NCBI GenBank assembly: GCA_019115335.1
Contig: DXDT01000168.1
Span: 1 to 35,616, forward strand
DNA: 35,616 bases
Origin: Candidatus Brachybacterium merdigallinarum
Lineage (GTDB): Bacteria; Actinomycetota; Actinomycetes; Actinomycetales; Dermabacteraceae
Reading direction: 5' to 3'
Positions 1 to 7,900 of this stretch are shown piece by piece (position 1 is the first letter of the stretch; every line of letters begins with the position of its first letter). Below the pieces are notes generated by a model, which made no database searches, had not been told where the DNA came from, and saw nothing but the letters and a program-made list of their open reading frames with translations. The position numbers were made by a program, and so were the translations under genes.

Positions 1-2
1 TC

Positions 3-449
3 ACCTACTGGCACGACAAGAAGCGCGTGCTGGACGTGACCGACCTGATCCGCACCGGCGCCACCATGAGCCTGGACGACCCGCGCCTGGCGGACGTCTC
101 CCCGGCCCTGCGCGACGCCTTCGTGGCCGGCGCCGCCCCGGCCCACCATCAGGCGCGACTGCCGAAGGAGCTGCTGGGGATGCCCAACGGCCACGAGGGC
201 GCCCACCACTTCCTGGTCGACGACTTCGCCCGCGCCGTCGCCGACTCCCACCAGCCGATGGTCAACGCCTGGCAGGCCGCCCGGTACACCCTGCCCGGGG
301 TGATCGCCCACCAGTCGATGAATCGCGGCGGCGAGCGGCTGGAGATCGCCGACCTCGGCGACTGCCCGCTGCCGGTGGTCGACCTCGACGCCGACCAGGA
401 GCCGATCGATCTCGAGGCCCTCTGGGACGCCCAGGAAGCGGGCCGCTGA
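3..449 (+). CDS. Gfo/Idh/MocA-family oxidoreductase, C-terminal part (5' end outside window)
   Basis: The reading frame is open from base 3 to a TGA at 447-449, so only the last 148 residues are seen. The segment GMPNGHEGAHHFLVDDF, followed by a conserved QAARYTLPGVIAHQSM block and a GGERLEI strand, is the C-terminal alpha/beta substrate domain typical of Gfo/Idh/MocA NAD(P)-dependent sugar or inositol dehydrogenases. The Rossmann domain lies upstream of the window, so cofactor and substrate cannot be judged. The gene ends before a hairpin followed by a short T run and is probably not cotranscribed with the downstream dehydrogenase operon. The family assignment rests on this C-terminal pattern only. 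Confidence 0.7.
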   Translation, partial: TYWHDKKRVLDVTDLIRTGATMSLDDPRLADVSPALRDAFVAGAAPAHHQARLPKELLGMPNGHEGAHHFLVDDFARAVADSHQPMVNAWQAARYTLPGVIAHQSMNRGGERLEIADLGDCPLPVVDLDADQEPIDLEALWDAQEAGR

Positions 450-474
450 GCCTCTCCCGGGCAGCTCCCGGATG

Positions 475-498
475 CCTCCAGGTCACCTGAGGACTTTT
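475..498 (+). terminator. Probable factor-independent terminator of the oxidoreductase gene
   Basis: CCTCCAGGT and ACCTGAGG form a hairpin with a one-base bulge and a one-base loop. It is followed by ACTTTT. The T run runs into the -35 box of the next promoter, so the two elements are packed back to back. Confidence 0.5.
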
Positions 499-531
499 GA
501 ACTTACGGCACCGTAGGTTACGCTCGCTCCC
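497..531 (+). promoter_or_regulatory. Promoter of the 2-oxoacid dehydrogenase operon, leaderless type
   Basis: TTGAAC (497-502) is followed after 16 bp by TACGCT (519-524), and the GTG start follows 7 nt later at 532. No Shine-Dalgarno sequence precedes the GTG. This is the arrangement expected of a leaderless actinobacterial transcript that starts at or next to the start codon. Confidence 0.6.
500..519. promoter_or_regulatory. 20-bp operator-like dyad in the promoter spacer
   Basis: AACTTACGGCACCGTAGGTT is a palindrome apart from one outer pair (T/G) and the central CA. It covers almost exactly the spacer between the -35 and -10 boxes. A protein bound here would block RNA polymerase, which fits a TetR-like repressor. 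The regulator is not identified. Confidence 0.6.
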
Positions 532-1737
532 GTGAGCGTCTTCCGATCCACGATCCCCGACGTCGCGTCCGAGGAGCCGATGATCCAGCTCCTCGCGACC
601 GACGGCACCCGCACCCCGCACGCTGAGCTCGACCCGGTGCTGACCGGCGCCGGCGGTGAGGACGACCTCGCCACCCCGGAGCGCCTGCGCGGCTTCTACC
701 GCGACATGGTGATGATCCGGGCGGCGGACCTCGAGGCGACCAGCCTGCAGCGCCAGGGCCAGCTGGGCCTGTGGGCGAGCGCGCTGGGCCAGGAGGGAGC
801 CCAGATCGGCGCCGGCCACGCGGCCCGGACCCAGGACTACCTGGTGCCCACCTACCGCGAGCACGGCGTGGCCTGGGCCCGCGGCATCGAGCCCTGGCGC
901 CTGCTGGAGCTGTTCCGCGGCATCAGCCACGGCGGCTGGGACCCCTACGAGCTGCGCACCCACCCCTACATGCTGGTGCTCGGCTCGCAGGGCCCGCACG
1001 CGGTGGGCTATGCGATGGGTCTGCAGCGCGACGGCGTCGTCGGCACCGGCGACCGCACCGCGGACACCGCGGTGCTGGCCCTGTTCGGCGACGGCGCCTC
1101 GAGCGAGGGCGAGATCTCCGAGTCCTTCACCTTCGCCGCCTCCTTCGAGGCGCCCGTGGTGTTCCTCACCCAGAACAACCACTGGGCGATCTCGGTTCCC
1201 TCCAGCGTGCAGTCCCGGGTCCCGCTCGCCCAGCGCTCCCGCGGCTGGGGCATCCCCTCCGTGCGGGTGGACGGCAACGACGTCCTGGCCGTCGCCGCCG
1301 TCGTGCGCTCGGCCCTGGACGCCGCCCGGGCGGGGGAGGGGCCGCGCTTCATCGAGGCGGTCACCTACCGCATGGCGGCCCACACCACCAGTGACGACGC
1401 CACTCGCTACCGCACCTCCGACGAGGAGCAGGAATGGGCGCTGAAGGACCCGATCCTGCGCCTGCGCCGGCACCTCGAGCAGCTCGGCGAGATCGACGAG
1501 GACTTCGTGACCCGCTGCGACGAGGAGGCCCACGAGCTCGCGATGCAGCTGCACCACCACATCCACGGCATGGAGGACCCGGACCCGGTCCGGATGTTCG
1601 ACCACGCCTACGCCGAGCCGCATCCCCTGGTCACCGCCGAGCGCGAGGAGTACCTCGCCTACACCGCCCAGTTCGCGAGCGAGGACGAGAGCGATGCCGA
1701 GACCGACGGCACCGACGGGACGGAGGAGCCCGCATGA
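532..1737 (+). CDS. pdhA: 2-oxoacid (pyruvate or branched-chain) dehydrogenase E1 component, alpha subunit
   Basis: This is the thiamine-diphosphate-binding half of the E1 decarboxylase, which decarboxylates a 2-oxoacid and passes the acyl group to lipoyl-E2 in the cytoplasm. The ThDP/Mg motif runs from GDG (residues 186-188) to NN (215-216), and the length of 401 aa is normal for an E1 alpha subunit. GTG 532 is chosen because a -10 box lies 7 nt upstream; ATG 580 in the same frame has GAGGAG only 3 nt away and is the alternative. The last 20 residues are acidic and low in complexity. The stop overlaps the E1 beta start (ATGA). Pyruvate and branched-chain 2-oxoacids cannot be told apart by eye, so the symbol is provisional. 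Confidence 0.9.
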   Translation: MSVFRSTIPDVASEEPMIQLLATDGTRTPHAELDPVLTGAGGEDDLATPERLRGFYRDMVMIRAADLEATSLQRQGQLGLWASALGQEGAQIGAGHAARTQDYLVPTYREHGVAWARGIEPWRLLELFRGISHGGWDPYELRTHPYMLVLGSQGPHAVGYAMGLQRDGVVGTGDRTADTAVLALFGDGASSEGEISESFTFAASFEAPVVFLTQNNHWAISVPSSVQSRVPLAQRSRGWGIPSVRVDGNDVLAVAAVVRSALDAARAGEGPRFIEAVTYRMAAHTTSDDATRYRTSDEEQEWALKDPILRLRRHLEQLGEIDEDFVTRCDEEAHELAMQLHHHIHGMEDPDPVRMFDHAYAEPHPLVTAEREEYLAYTAQFASEDESDAETDGTDGTEEPA

Positions 1738-2717
1738 GCGTCACCACCCTGCCGATCGCCAAGGCCATCACCGCCGGGCTGCGCGATGCGATGCACGCCG
1801 ACGACTCCGTGATGCTGATGGGTGAGGACATCGGCCCCCTCGGCGGCGTCTTCCGGGTCACCGACGGCCTGCACGCCGAGTTCGGCTCCCAGCGCGTGGT
1901 CGACACGCCGCTGGCCGAGGCCAGCATCGTCGGCACCGCCGTGGGTCTGGCGGTGCGCGGCTACCGGCCCGTGGTCGAGATCCAGTTCGACGGCTTCGTC
2001 TTCCCCGCCTTCAACCAGATCACCACCCAGGTCGCCAAGATGCACAACCGCACCGTCGGCCGGGTGAACCTCCCGCTGGTGATCCGCATCCCGCACGGCG
2101 GCGGGATCGGGGCCGTGGAGCACCACTCCGAGAGCCCCGAGGCGCTGTTCGCCCACACTGCCGGCCTGCGCCTCCTCGCCCCGGCCACCGCGCAGGACGC
2201 CTACTGGATGACCCGCCAGGCGATCGAGTCCGAGGACCCGGTCATCATGCTCGAGCCCAAGAAGCGCTACTGGGTCAAGGGCGACGTCGATCCCGACCAG
2301 CGCCCCGAGCTCTCCCCCTGGGAGGCGGCGGTGGTCCGCCCCGGCTCCGACGCGACCCTGCTGGCCTGGGGGCCGAGCGTCCCGCTGGCCCTGGAGAGTG
2401 CGCAGACCGCCGCCGAGGAGGGCATCGACCTCGAGGTGATCGATGCCCGCTCGCTGTCCCCGGTGGACTTCGCGACGATCTCCGCCTCCGTGCAGCGCAC
2501 GGGCCGGCTCCTGATCGTGCACGAGGCTCCCGTCTTCGGAGGGCTCGGCGGGGAGATCGCCGCCCGCATCTCCGAGCAGTGCTTCTACCATCTCGAGGCG
2601 CCCGTGCTGCGGGTCGGCGGATACCATCTGCCCTACCCGCCGGCGCGGATGGAGCACGCCTATCTCCCTGACCTGGACCGGGTACTCGACGGCGTGGACC
2701 GCCTGCTCGAGCACTGA
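1734..2717 (+). CDS. pdhB: 2-oxoacid dehydrogenase E1 component, beta subunit
   Basis: The beta subunit of the E1 heterotetramer, 327 aa and full length. It shows GEDIGPLGGVFRVTDGL near the N-terminus, DTPLAEASIVGTAVGLA, the EIQFDGFVFPAFNQ segment, and a C-terminal transketolase domain with VIDARSLSPVD and HEAPVFGGLGGE. ATG 1734 is chosen because it overlaps the stop of the alpha gene in ATGA and gives the normal family N-terminus; the reading frame is open further upstream but that part has no family similarity. Translation is probably coupled to the alpha subunit, matching the 1:1 stoichiometry of the complex. Confidence 0.92.
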   Translation: MSVTTLPIAKAITAGLRDAMHADDSVMLMGEDIGPLGGVFRVTDGLHAEFGSQRVVDTPLAEASIVGTAVGLAVRGYRPVVEIQFDGFVFPAFNQITTQVAKMHNRTVGRVNLPLVIRIPHGGGIGAVEHHSESPEALFAHTAGLRLLAPATAQDAYWMTRQAIESEDPVIMLEPKKRYWVKGDVDPDQRPELSPWEAAVVRPGSDATLLAWGPSVPLALESAQTAAEEGIDLEVIDARSLSPVDFATISASVQRTGRLLIVHEAPVFGGLGGEIAARISEQCFYHLEAPVLRVGGYHLPYPPARMEHAYLPDLDRVLDGVDRLLEH

Positions 2718-2786
2718 GGACCCACCCCGACGTCCCCCTCTGACGTCCCCGCCGGGCGTCCCCTGCCGCGTGAAAGGATCAGCGCC

Positions 2787-4301
2787 ATGAGCTCCGCCTC
2801 CTCGTCCCCGCAGATCGTGCAGATCAAGCTCACCGACCCCGGTGAGGGCCTCACCGAGGCCGAGATCATCGAGATCAAGGTGTCCGTCGGCGACACCATC
2901 GCGATCAACGACCCGGTGGTCGAGGTGGAGACGGCCAAGAGCGCTGTCGAACTGCCCAGCCACGTCGGCGGCACCGTCACCGCGATCCTGGTCTCGCCGG
3001 GGGACGAGGTCCCCGTCGGCACCCCGCTGCTCGAGATCGACACCGCCGGCGGCCCCGCGCCGTCCCCCACCCCGAGCGCCCAGCCTCCCGCCGACGGCGC
3101 CCAGACCGCCGCCGAGGTGGCCCCGGAGCCCGGCACAGCGACTGCCGCAGAGCCCGACGCAGCACCCGCCGCGGCGTCCGCCCCGGAGGGCGCCGAGCCC
3201 AAGAACCTCGTCGGCTACGGCGCGAGCGCGGGCACGACCTCGCGGCGGCGGCGTCGGAAGGTCGCCGCCCAGGGCGATGACCCGCAGGTCCCCATCGAGC
3301 GGATCCTCGCCAAGCCCCCGGTGCGCAAGCTCGCCCGTGACCTCGGCATCGCGCTGTCCGACGTCTTGGCCACCGGTCCCGGAGGGACCGTGACCCGCGA
3401 GGACGTGCGCGCCGCCCAGCAGCGCGCCTTCGCCGGCGACACTTCCGCGCCCCACTCCGCATCCCACGACGGCGACTACTTCCCCGAGGACGCTCCGCAG
3501 GCCCCCGCGGGACTCGGCGGCACCATGAAGTCCGTGAAGGACCAGCCCATGCAGGGCGGGACCGGCCAGGCCGGCCCCCTGCACGGCATCTCCCGGGACG
3601 AGCGCACCACGCGGGTCCCGATCCGCTCGGTCCGCAAGCGCACCGCCGAGGCGATGGTCGCCTCCGCCTTCACCGCCCCGCACGTCACGGTGTTCAACGA
3701 GATCGACATGACGGCGACCACCAGGATCGTCGCCCAGCTCAAGGCCTCCCGCGAATGGGCCGACGTCAAGGTCTCCCCGCTGGTGGTGATCGCGAAGGCG
3801 CTGCTGGTCGCGATCCGCCGCAACCCCGAGGTCAACGCCTCCTGGGACGAGACTGCCGGGGAGATCGTCTACAAGCACTTCGTGAACCTCGGCATCGCCG
3901 CGGCCACCCCGCGCGGATTGATCGTGCCGAACGTCAAGGACGCCCACCTGATGACGCTGCGCGAGCTCGCGGAGGCGATCGACGACCTCGCCAAGACCGC
4001 CCGCGCCGGCCGCACGGCCCTGTCCGACACCCGGGAGGGCACGATCACGATCACCAACTTCGGGGTCTTCGGCATCGACTCCGGCACCCCGATCCTGAAC
4101 CCGGGGGAGTCGGTGATCCTCGGCGTCGGCGCGATCAAGGAGAAGCCCTGGATCGTCGACGGGCAGATCGTCCCCCGCAAGGTCGCCCAGCTCGCCCTGA
4201 GCTTCGACCACCGCCTGATCGACGGGGCGCTCGGCTCCGAGCTGCTGCGGGACATCTCCGCCGTGCTCGAGGACCCGGCCCTGGGCCTGGTGTGGGGCTG
4301 A
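2787..4301 (+). CDS. pdhC: Dihydrolipoamide acyltransferase, E2 component of the 2-oxoacid dehydrogenase complex
   Basis: The core acyltransferase (504 aa). One lipoyl domain lies at about residues 10-85 with the lipoylated Lys51 in ETAKSAVE. A Pro/Ala/Glu-rich linker follows. The peripheral subunit-binding domain is at about 172-207 (PPVRKLARDLGI to TREDVRAA). The catalytic domain ends with the active-site His475 and Asp479 in DHRLIDG. A GAAAGG ribosome site precedes ATG 2787. A 69-bp gap with repeated GACGTCCCC separates it from the E1 beta gene. No E3 gene (dihydrolipoamide dehydrogenase) follows, so E3 must be encoded elsewhere. Whether the acyl group is acetyl or branched-chain is not decidable here. 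Confidence 0.92.
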   Translation: MSSASSSPQIVQIKLTDPGEGLTEAEIIEIKVSVGDTIAINDPVVEVETAKSAVELPSHVGGTVTAILVSPGDEVPVGTPLLEIDTAGGPAPSPTPSAQPPADGAQTAAEVAPEPGTATAAEPDAAPAAASAPEGAEPKNLVGYGASAGTTSRRRRRKVAAQGDDPQVPIERILAKPPVRKLARDLGIALSDVLATGPGGTVTREDVRAAQQRAFAGDTSAPHSASHDGDYFPEDAPQAPAGLGGTMKSVKDQPMQGGTGQAGPLHGISRDERTTRVPIRSVRKRTAEAMVASAFTAPHVTVFNEIDMTATTRIVAQLKASREWADVKVSPLVVIAKALLVAIRRNPEVNASWDETAGEIVYKHFVNLGIAAATPRGLIVPNVKDAHLMTLRELAEAIDDLAKTARAGRTALSDTREGTITITNFGVFGIDSGTPILNPGESVILGVGAIKEKPWIVDGQIVPRKVAQLALSFDHRLIDGALGSELLRDISAVLEDPALGLVWG

Positions 4302-4356
4302 CCTCCTTCCCCTGGGCGCGGCGCTGCGGGCGCACGGTCCTCCCGGCCGTCGTCGG

Positions 4357-4368
4357 TACTCTGGCCCG
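4357..4368 (+). promoter_or_regulatory. -10 box for a leaderless crcB transcript
   Basis: TACTCT is followed by GGCCCG and then GTG 4369. The 6-nt spacing places the transcription start at the start codon. No fluoride-riboswitch-like leader fits between them. Confidence 0.5.
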
Positions 4369-5127
4369 GTGACCACCACCCCGAACCCGCCGCCGCGGCG
4401 CCGCGAGGATCCGCGCATGCAGACCGTCGAGATGGCGGCGCTGACCCAGCAGGATCTGGTGGATGCGACGACGCTCGGCTCCGGTCCGATCCACGCGCCG
4501 CTGCCGCGCTACCAAGTGGCGCTGCTGGTCGCCGCCGGGGGAGCGCTCGGCGGAGTGCTGCGCCTGGCCGTCGCCCTGATGGCACCGACGGTGACCACCC
4601 CGACCCTGGTGGAGATCCCCTGGTCGACCCTGAGCGTCAACGTGCTGGGCTCGCTCGTGCTCGGCGTGCTGATCGGTGCGATCGAGGTGCGGTCCCTGCG
4701 CCCCTGGGTCTTCCCGCTGCTGGGCACCGGCGTGTGCGGTGGCTTCACCTCCCTGTCCACCGTGGTGCTGGAGGGCTCGGCGATGATCGGCGCCGACTTC
4801 CCGCTGGCGGGCTTCGGCTACGCGATGCTGACGATCGTGGGCGGGATCGGTGCGGTGGTCCTCGGCCTGCTCGCCGGTGGCTGGGGGATGCGCCGGCTCA
4901 CCCGGAGCGCTGCCTCCCGCCCCGGTCCTGCAGCTCACAGCTCCGCGACGCAGAGTCCTGCGCCTCAGAGTCCTGTGACGCCCAGCCCTGAGACTCGCAG
5001 CCCTGAGACGCCCGGTCCTGCGCCCCGCGACCGTGGCGCTCACGATCACCCGAACCATAGTCCTGCGGACCACAGTTCCTCGGACCACGGTTCCGCGAAC
5101 CGCCGGGGGAAGGGGGCGGACTCATGA
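4369..5127 (+). CDS. crcB: CrcB/Fluc fluoride channel subunit with a long repetitive His-rich C-terminal tail
   Basis: Fluc proteins export fluoride through a dual-topology dimer in the cytoplasmic membrane. The channel part (about residues 45-180) has four hydrophobic segments, the NVLGS motif of the second helix and GTGVCGGFTSLSTV in the third, which matches the family's GxxGGxTTFST motif. After the last helix come about 65 residues coded by degenerate 15-bp repeats (about 4930-5100), with an Ser/Pro/Glu part and then a His/Asp part (HDHPNHSPADHSSSDHG). GTG 4369 is preferred because of the -10 box 6 nt upstream. ATG 4417 with GAGGA 7 nt before it is a good alternative, giving 236 aa. The normal family length is about 125 aa. 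Confidence 0.85.
   Translation: MTTTPNPPPRRREDPRMQTVEMAALTQQDLVDATTLGSGPIHAPLPRYQVALLVAAGGALGGVLRLAVALMAPTVTTPTLVEIPWSTLSVNVLGSLVLGVLIGAIEVRSLRPWVFPLLGTGVCGGFTSLSTVVLEGSAMIGADFPLAGFGYAMLTIVGGIGAVVLGLLAGGWGMRRLTRSAASRPGPAAHSSATQSPAPQSPVTPSPETRSPETPGPAPRDRGAHDHPNHSPADHSSSDHGSANRRGKGADS
4930..5103 (+). repeat. Degenerate 15-bp tandem repeats coding the CrcB tail
   Basis: Units such as CAGAGTCCTGCGCCT, CAGAGTCCTGTGACG, CGCAGCCCTGAGACG and TCCTCGGACCACGGT follow each other in steps of 15 bp for about 11 copies. The unit is a multiple of three, so copy-number change would keep the frame. Confidence 0.7.
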
Positions 5128-5552
5128 CGGACCTCGGAGCGATCCTGCTGACGATCCTGCTGGTCGGGGTGGGCGCCGGCCTCGGCAGTGCGGCGCGCTG
5201 GGGCATCGGCGAGCTCGGCGTGCACCTGAACGAGCGACGCGTGGCCGCCTCGGGCGAAGGGCGCACCCCGGAGCAGGTCCTGCCCTGGATGACGTTCGTC
5301 GCGAACGCCCTCTCCTGCCTGGTGCTGGGAACGGTCGTGGCCCGTCTCGGCTCCGCCACCGGCGCCGCCGAGTTCGCCTACCTGCTGCTGTCCGCCGGAT
5401 TCTGCGGCGGGCTCTCGACGCTGTCCACCGCGGCGGCGGACATGGTCTCGCTGGTCCGGCGCGGCACCACCGCGACCGGCATCGGCTATCTCCTGCTCAC
5501 CATCGGCGTGAGCATGCTGATGCTGTGGATCGGTCTGGTGGCCGCCGGATGA
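5124..5552 (+). CDS. crcB: CrcB/Fluc fluoride channel, second subunit
   Basis: A second Fluc protein, 142 aa, with four predicted helices, NALSCLVLG in helix 2 and GFCGGLSTLSTAA in helix 3. ATG 5124 overlaps the stop of the first crcB gene in ATGA. Adjacent crcB genes usually encode a heterodimer whose two subunits insert in opposite orientations; that is family knowledge and the likely role here. The two copies differ greatly in length, since this one has no tail. The stop overlaps the start of the CopD-CtaG gene, so all three genes form one translationally coupled unit. Confidence 0.9.
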   Translation: MTDLGAILLTILLVGVGAGLGSAARWGIGELGVHLNERRVAASGEGRTPEQVLPWMTFVANALSCLVLGTVVARLGSATGAAEFAYLLLSAGFCGGLSTLSTAAADMVSLVRRGTTATGIGYLLLTIGVSMLMLWIGLVAAG

Positions 5553-7420
5553 GCGCGCCCTCCTCGCACCGAGCACCATCGCAGCAGCCGTCCTCGAGCG
5601 CGCCGACGTCCTGGCTGGTCGCCGCAGCCCGCGAGAACCCGCTGTCCGCGATCGCGGTCGCCGTCACGCTGGTGGGCCTCGCCGCGGTCACCGTGATCGC
5701 GACGGAAGCGGCCGCCGGCGGCAACGCCGTGCTGATGGACGCCGGGGCGATCGCTCGCCGGGGTGCCCCGATCGCGGCGATGATCGGTGATCTCGCCGCT
5801 GCACTGGCCCTCGGCGGGGGCCTGGTGGCCGGATGGCTGCTGCGGGTGGCGGAGGACCGGCGCCGTGCGATGGGCGTGGTGGCGATCGCTGCCGGCGGGA
5901 CCACCGTGGCCCGCGGCGCCGCCTTCGCCTTCTCCTATGCGATCGCGACCGGGCAGCCGGTGGGATCGCCCCGCTTCGGCTCCGACCTGGGAGTGTTCCT
6001 GGGCACCGACCTCGGGATCTGGCTGCTGATCGCCTTGGCCTCGGCGGCGGCCGCCACCACCGTGGCCGTCAGCGGGGACTCCGTCGCCATCGCGCGCACG
6101 GTCACGATCATGCTGGGCGCCGTCGCGTTCTGCGCGGCGATGACCGGGCACGCCGCGGGCGACGACACCCATGAGGTCGGCACCTCGACGATGATGGTGC
6201 ACCTGCTCGCCGTCGGCGTGTGGGCGGGCGGCCTGGCCATCCTGCAGCTGCTGCCGGCCTCCTCCCGGGACGACGTGCGGGTGGTCCGCGGCTACTCGCA
6301 CCTGGCGCTGATCTGCTGGATCGCCCTCGCCGTGAGCGGGGTGTGGGCGCTCTGGGTACGGATGAACGACATCTCCGAGGTCCTCACCAGCGCCTACGTG
6401 CAGCTCGGGGTCGCCAAGGCAGTGCTGCTGCTGGCGCTCGCCGTGCTGGGTGCCATGCAGCGCCGGGAGATCGCCGCAGGCCTGGCGAGCGCTCGGGCCC
6501 GCGGAGCGAACAGCTCCGCGCAGGTCTATCGCCGCCTCGCCCTGCTCGAGCTCGCCCTGATGGGCCTGGCCGTGGCGCTCGCGGCGGCGATGAGCTCCTC
6601 GCCCCCGCCGGCGGAGGTCTCGGTTCCCGAGTCGAGCCCCGCTGCGGTGCTGAGCGGATATCCGCTGCCTTCGGAGCCGACCCTCGGCAGCATCCTCACC
6701 TCCTGGCGCCCGGACCCGGCCGGCATGGCGGTGGCCTGCGTGCTGCTGCTGGCCTGGTGGCGACCGAACGCCCCTCGCCGCACCGCGGCCGCCTCGGGCC
6801 GGCTGATCGCTGCTGTGGTCGTGCTCGTGCTGCTGACCAGCGGCCCGCTGAACGTGTACAGCAAGGTGCTGGTCTCCGCCCATGTGCTGCAGCATCTGCT
6901 GCTGCTGATCGCCGTCGGCGGACTCGTCGGCACCGTCGGAGCGGTCCCGCGCCTGGTGGGCACGGTGTGCAGGCGCTCCTGGTGGGTGCCCGTCCTGGTC
7001 GCGGTGGTGCCGATCACCGCCGTGATCGGGACGTACGCCAGCCCGTATCTGATCTGGGAGGCTCTCGACGGGCATGCGCTGCATCTGGCGCTCCAGGCTC
7101 TCGCTATCATCGCCGGCACCACGGCCGCATGGGCGATCCGTTCCGCACCGAAGCCTCTGCTCGTGGCGGGTGCGGCCATCGCCGTGCTGGCCGCCGCCGC
7201 GATCGTGCTGGCACTGACCGACACCCTGGTCGCCGCGAGCTGGTTCGGCTCCACCGGTCGCACCTGGTGGCCCGATGCGCTCGCCGACCAGCAGCGTGGC
7301 GGCATCGCAGCGCTCGCAGTGGTCGCGGTGACGGCGGTGAGCCAGGCCGTCCAGCTGGGGCGCCGCACAGCCCACACGGCCACCGATCCCCGCGAGCCCG
7401 CGGCCCCCGAGCGGGACTGA
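5549..7420 (+). CDS. CopD-CtaG fusion: copper transport / cytochrome c oxidase assembly membrane protein
   Basis: A 623-aa polytopic membrane protein. The N-terminal half resembles CopD, with GHAAGDDTHEV near residue 200 followed by a HLLAVGVWAGGLAIL helix. The C-terminal half resembles the caa3-type CtaG assembly factor, with a His-containing helix SAHVLQHLLLLIAVGG near 440-455, DGHALHLALQALA near 510, and the DQQRGGIAAL motif near 580. Such fusions are common in actinobacteria and are thought to deliver copper to cytochrome oxidase. ATG 5549 overlaps the crcB stop (ATGA); the frame is open further upstream but only as a shadow of crcB. The last five codons lie inside the first unit of a 22-bp repeat array. 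The link between fluoride and copper functions is not explained by the sequence. Confidence 0.85.
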   Translation: MSAPSSHRAPSQQPSSSAPTSWLVAAARENPLSAIAVAVTLVGLAAVTVIATEAAAGGNAVLMDAGAIARRGAPIAAMIGDLAAALALGGGLVAGWLLRVAEDRRRAMGVVAIAAGGTTVARGAAFAFSYAIATGQPVGSPRFGSDLGVFLGTDLGIWLLIALASAAAATTVAVSGDSVAIARTVTIMLGAVAFCAAMTGHAAGDDTHEVGTSTMMVHLLAVGVWAGGLAILQLLPASSRDDVRVVRGYSHLALICWIALAVSGVWALWVRMNDISEVLTSAYVQLGVAKAVLLLALAVLGAMQRREIAAGLASARARGANSSAQVYRRLALLELALMGLAVALAAAMSSSPPPAEVSVPESSPAAVLSGYPLPSEPTLGSILTSWRPDPAGMAVACVLLLAWWRPNAPRRTAAASGRLIAAVVVLVLLTSGPLNVYSKVLVSAHVLQHLLLLIAVGGLVGTVGAVPRLVGTVCRRSWWVPVLVAVVPITAVIGTYASPYLIWEALDGHALHLALQALAIIAGTTAAWAIRSAPKPLLVAGAAIAVLAAAAIVLALTDTLVAASWFGSTGRTWWPDALADQQRGGIAALAVVAVTAVSQAVQLGRRTAHTATDPREPAAPERD

Positions 7421-7532
7421 TACGACCGTCGGGCGGGAACGGCGCGACCCCCGAGTGGGAACGGCGCGACCTCTGGGCGTCCGGCGCGATCGCGCGGGAG
7501 TGACGCGACCTCCATGCGGCTCGAGCGCGATC
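7406..7532. repeat. Degenerate tandem array of about six 19-22 bp units overlapping the end of the CopD-CtaG gene
   Basis: Units end at 7427, 7449, 7471, 7491, 7510 and 7532, each close to CGNGYGGGAAYGGCGCGACC. Units two and three share GGGAACGGCGCGACC exactly. The stop codon (7418-7420) lies in unit one. Two similar phrases in the opposite orientation (CACCGCGCCCCGTCCC and ATCGCGCCCCGCCCC) follow at about 7607-7650. Confidence 0.7.
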
Positions 7533-7739
7533 GCCGGAAGGGGCTGAGGGCAGCCCTGCTGGCTACGGGGCATCTGTCGCAGCACGGATGACTCCTGCAT
7601 CCAGTGCCTCACCGCGCCCCGTCCCGACGACCACCGACTCATCGCGCCCCGCCCCGGTGCTGCCTATCGCGGCATGCCCCGCTGCTCGATACTCCGGGGG
7701 GGGGAGGGGGATAGTGCGATCACCCTTGTCGTCGGCGGA

Positions 7740-7832
7740 GATCTTCTCTGTGTTCTTCCAGGTCCTCTTTCCCGTTCTCCTTTCCTCGTCCTCATCTCGC
7801 GCCTTTCTTCCGCGCCCCCTTCTCGTGCGTTC
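7740..7832 (+). other. Polypyrimidine tract
   Basis: About 90 bp are made almost wholly of C and T on the plus strand, for example GTCCTCTTTCCCGTTCTCC and CTTTCCTCGTCCTC, with few purines. Such strand asymmetry is unlike everything else in the window. The reverse strand reads as purine-rich with several GGAG-like clusters. Confidence 0.6.
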
Positions 7833-7900
7833 GTGATGGCGGAATGCACTGTGCCACTATGCCCTGTCTGTGTATCCGGCGTCGCGAGTGCCCTGGGTGC

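Noticed and set aside
4302-4368. Possible fluoride riboswitch upstream of crcB
   Set aside because: Only 67 bp are available, no crcB-motif pseudoknot can be drawn, and the -10 box next to the GTG leaves no leader.
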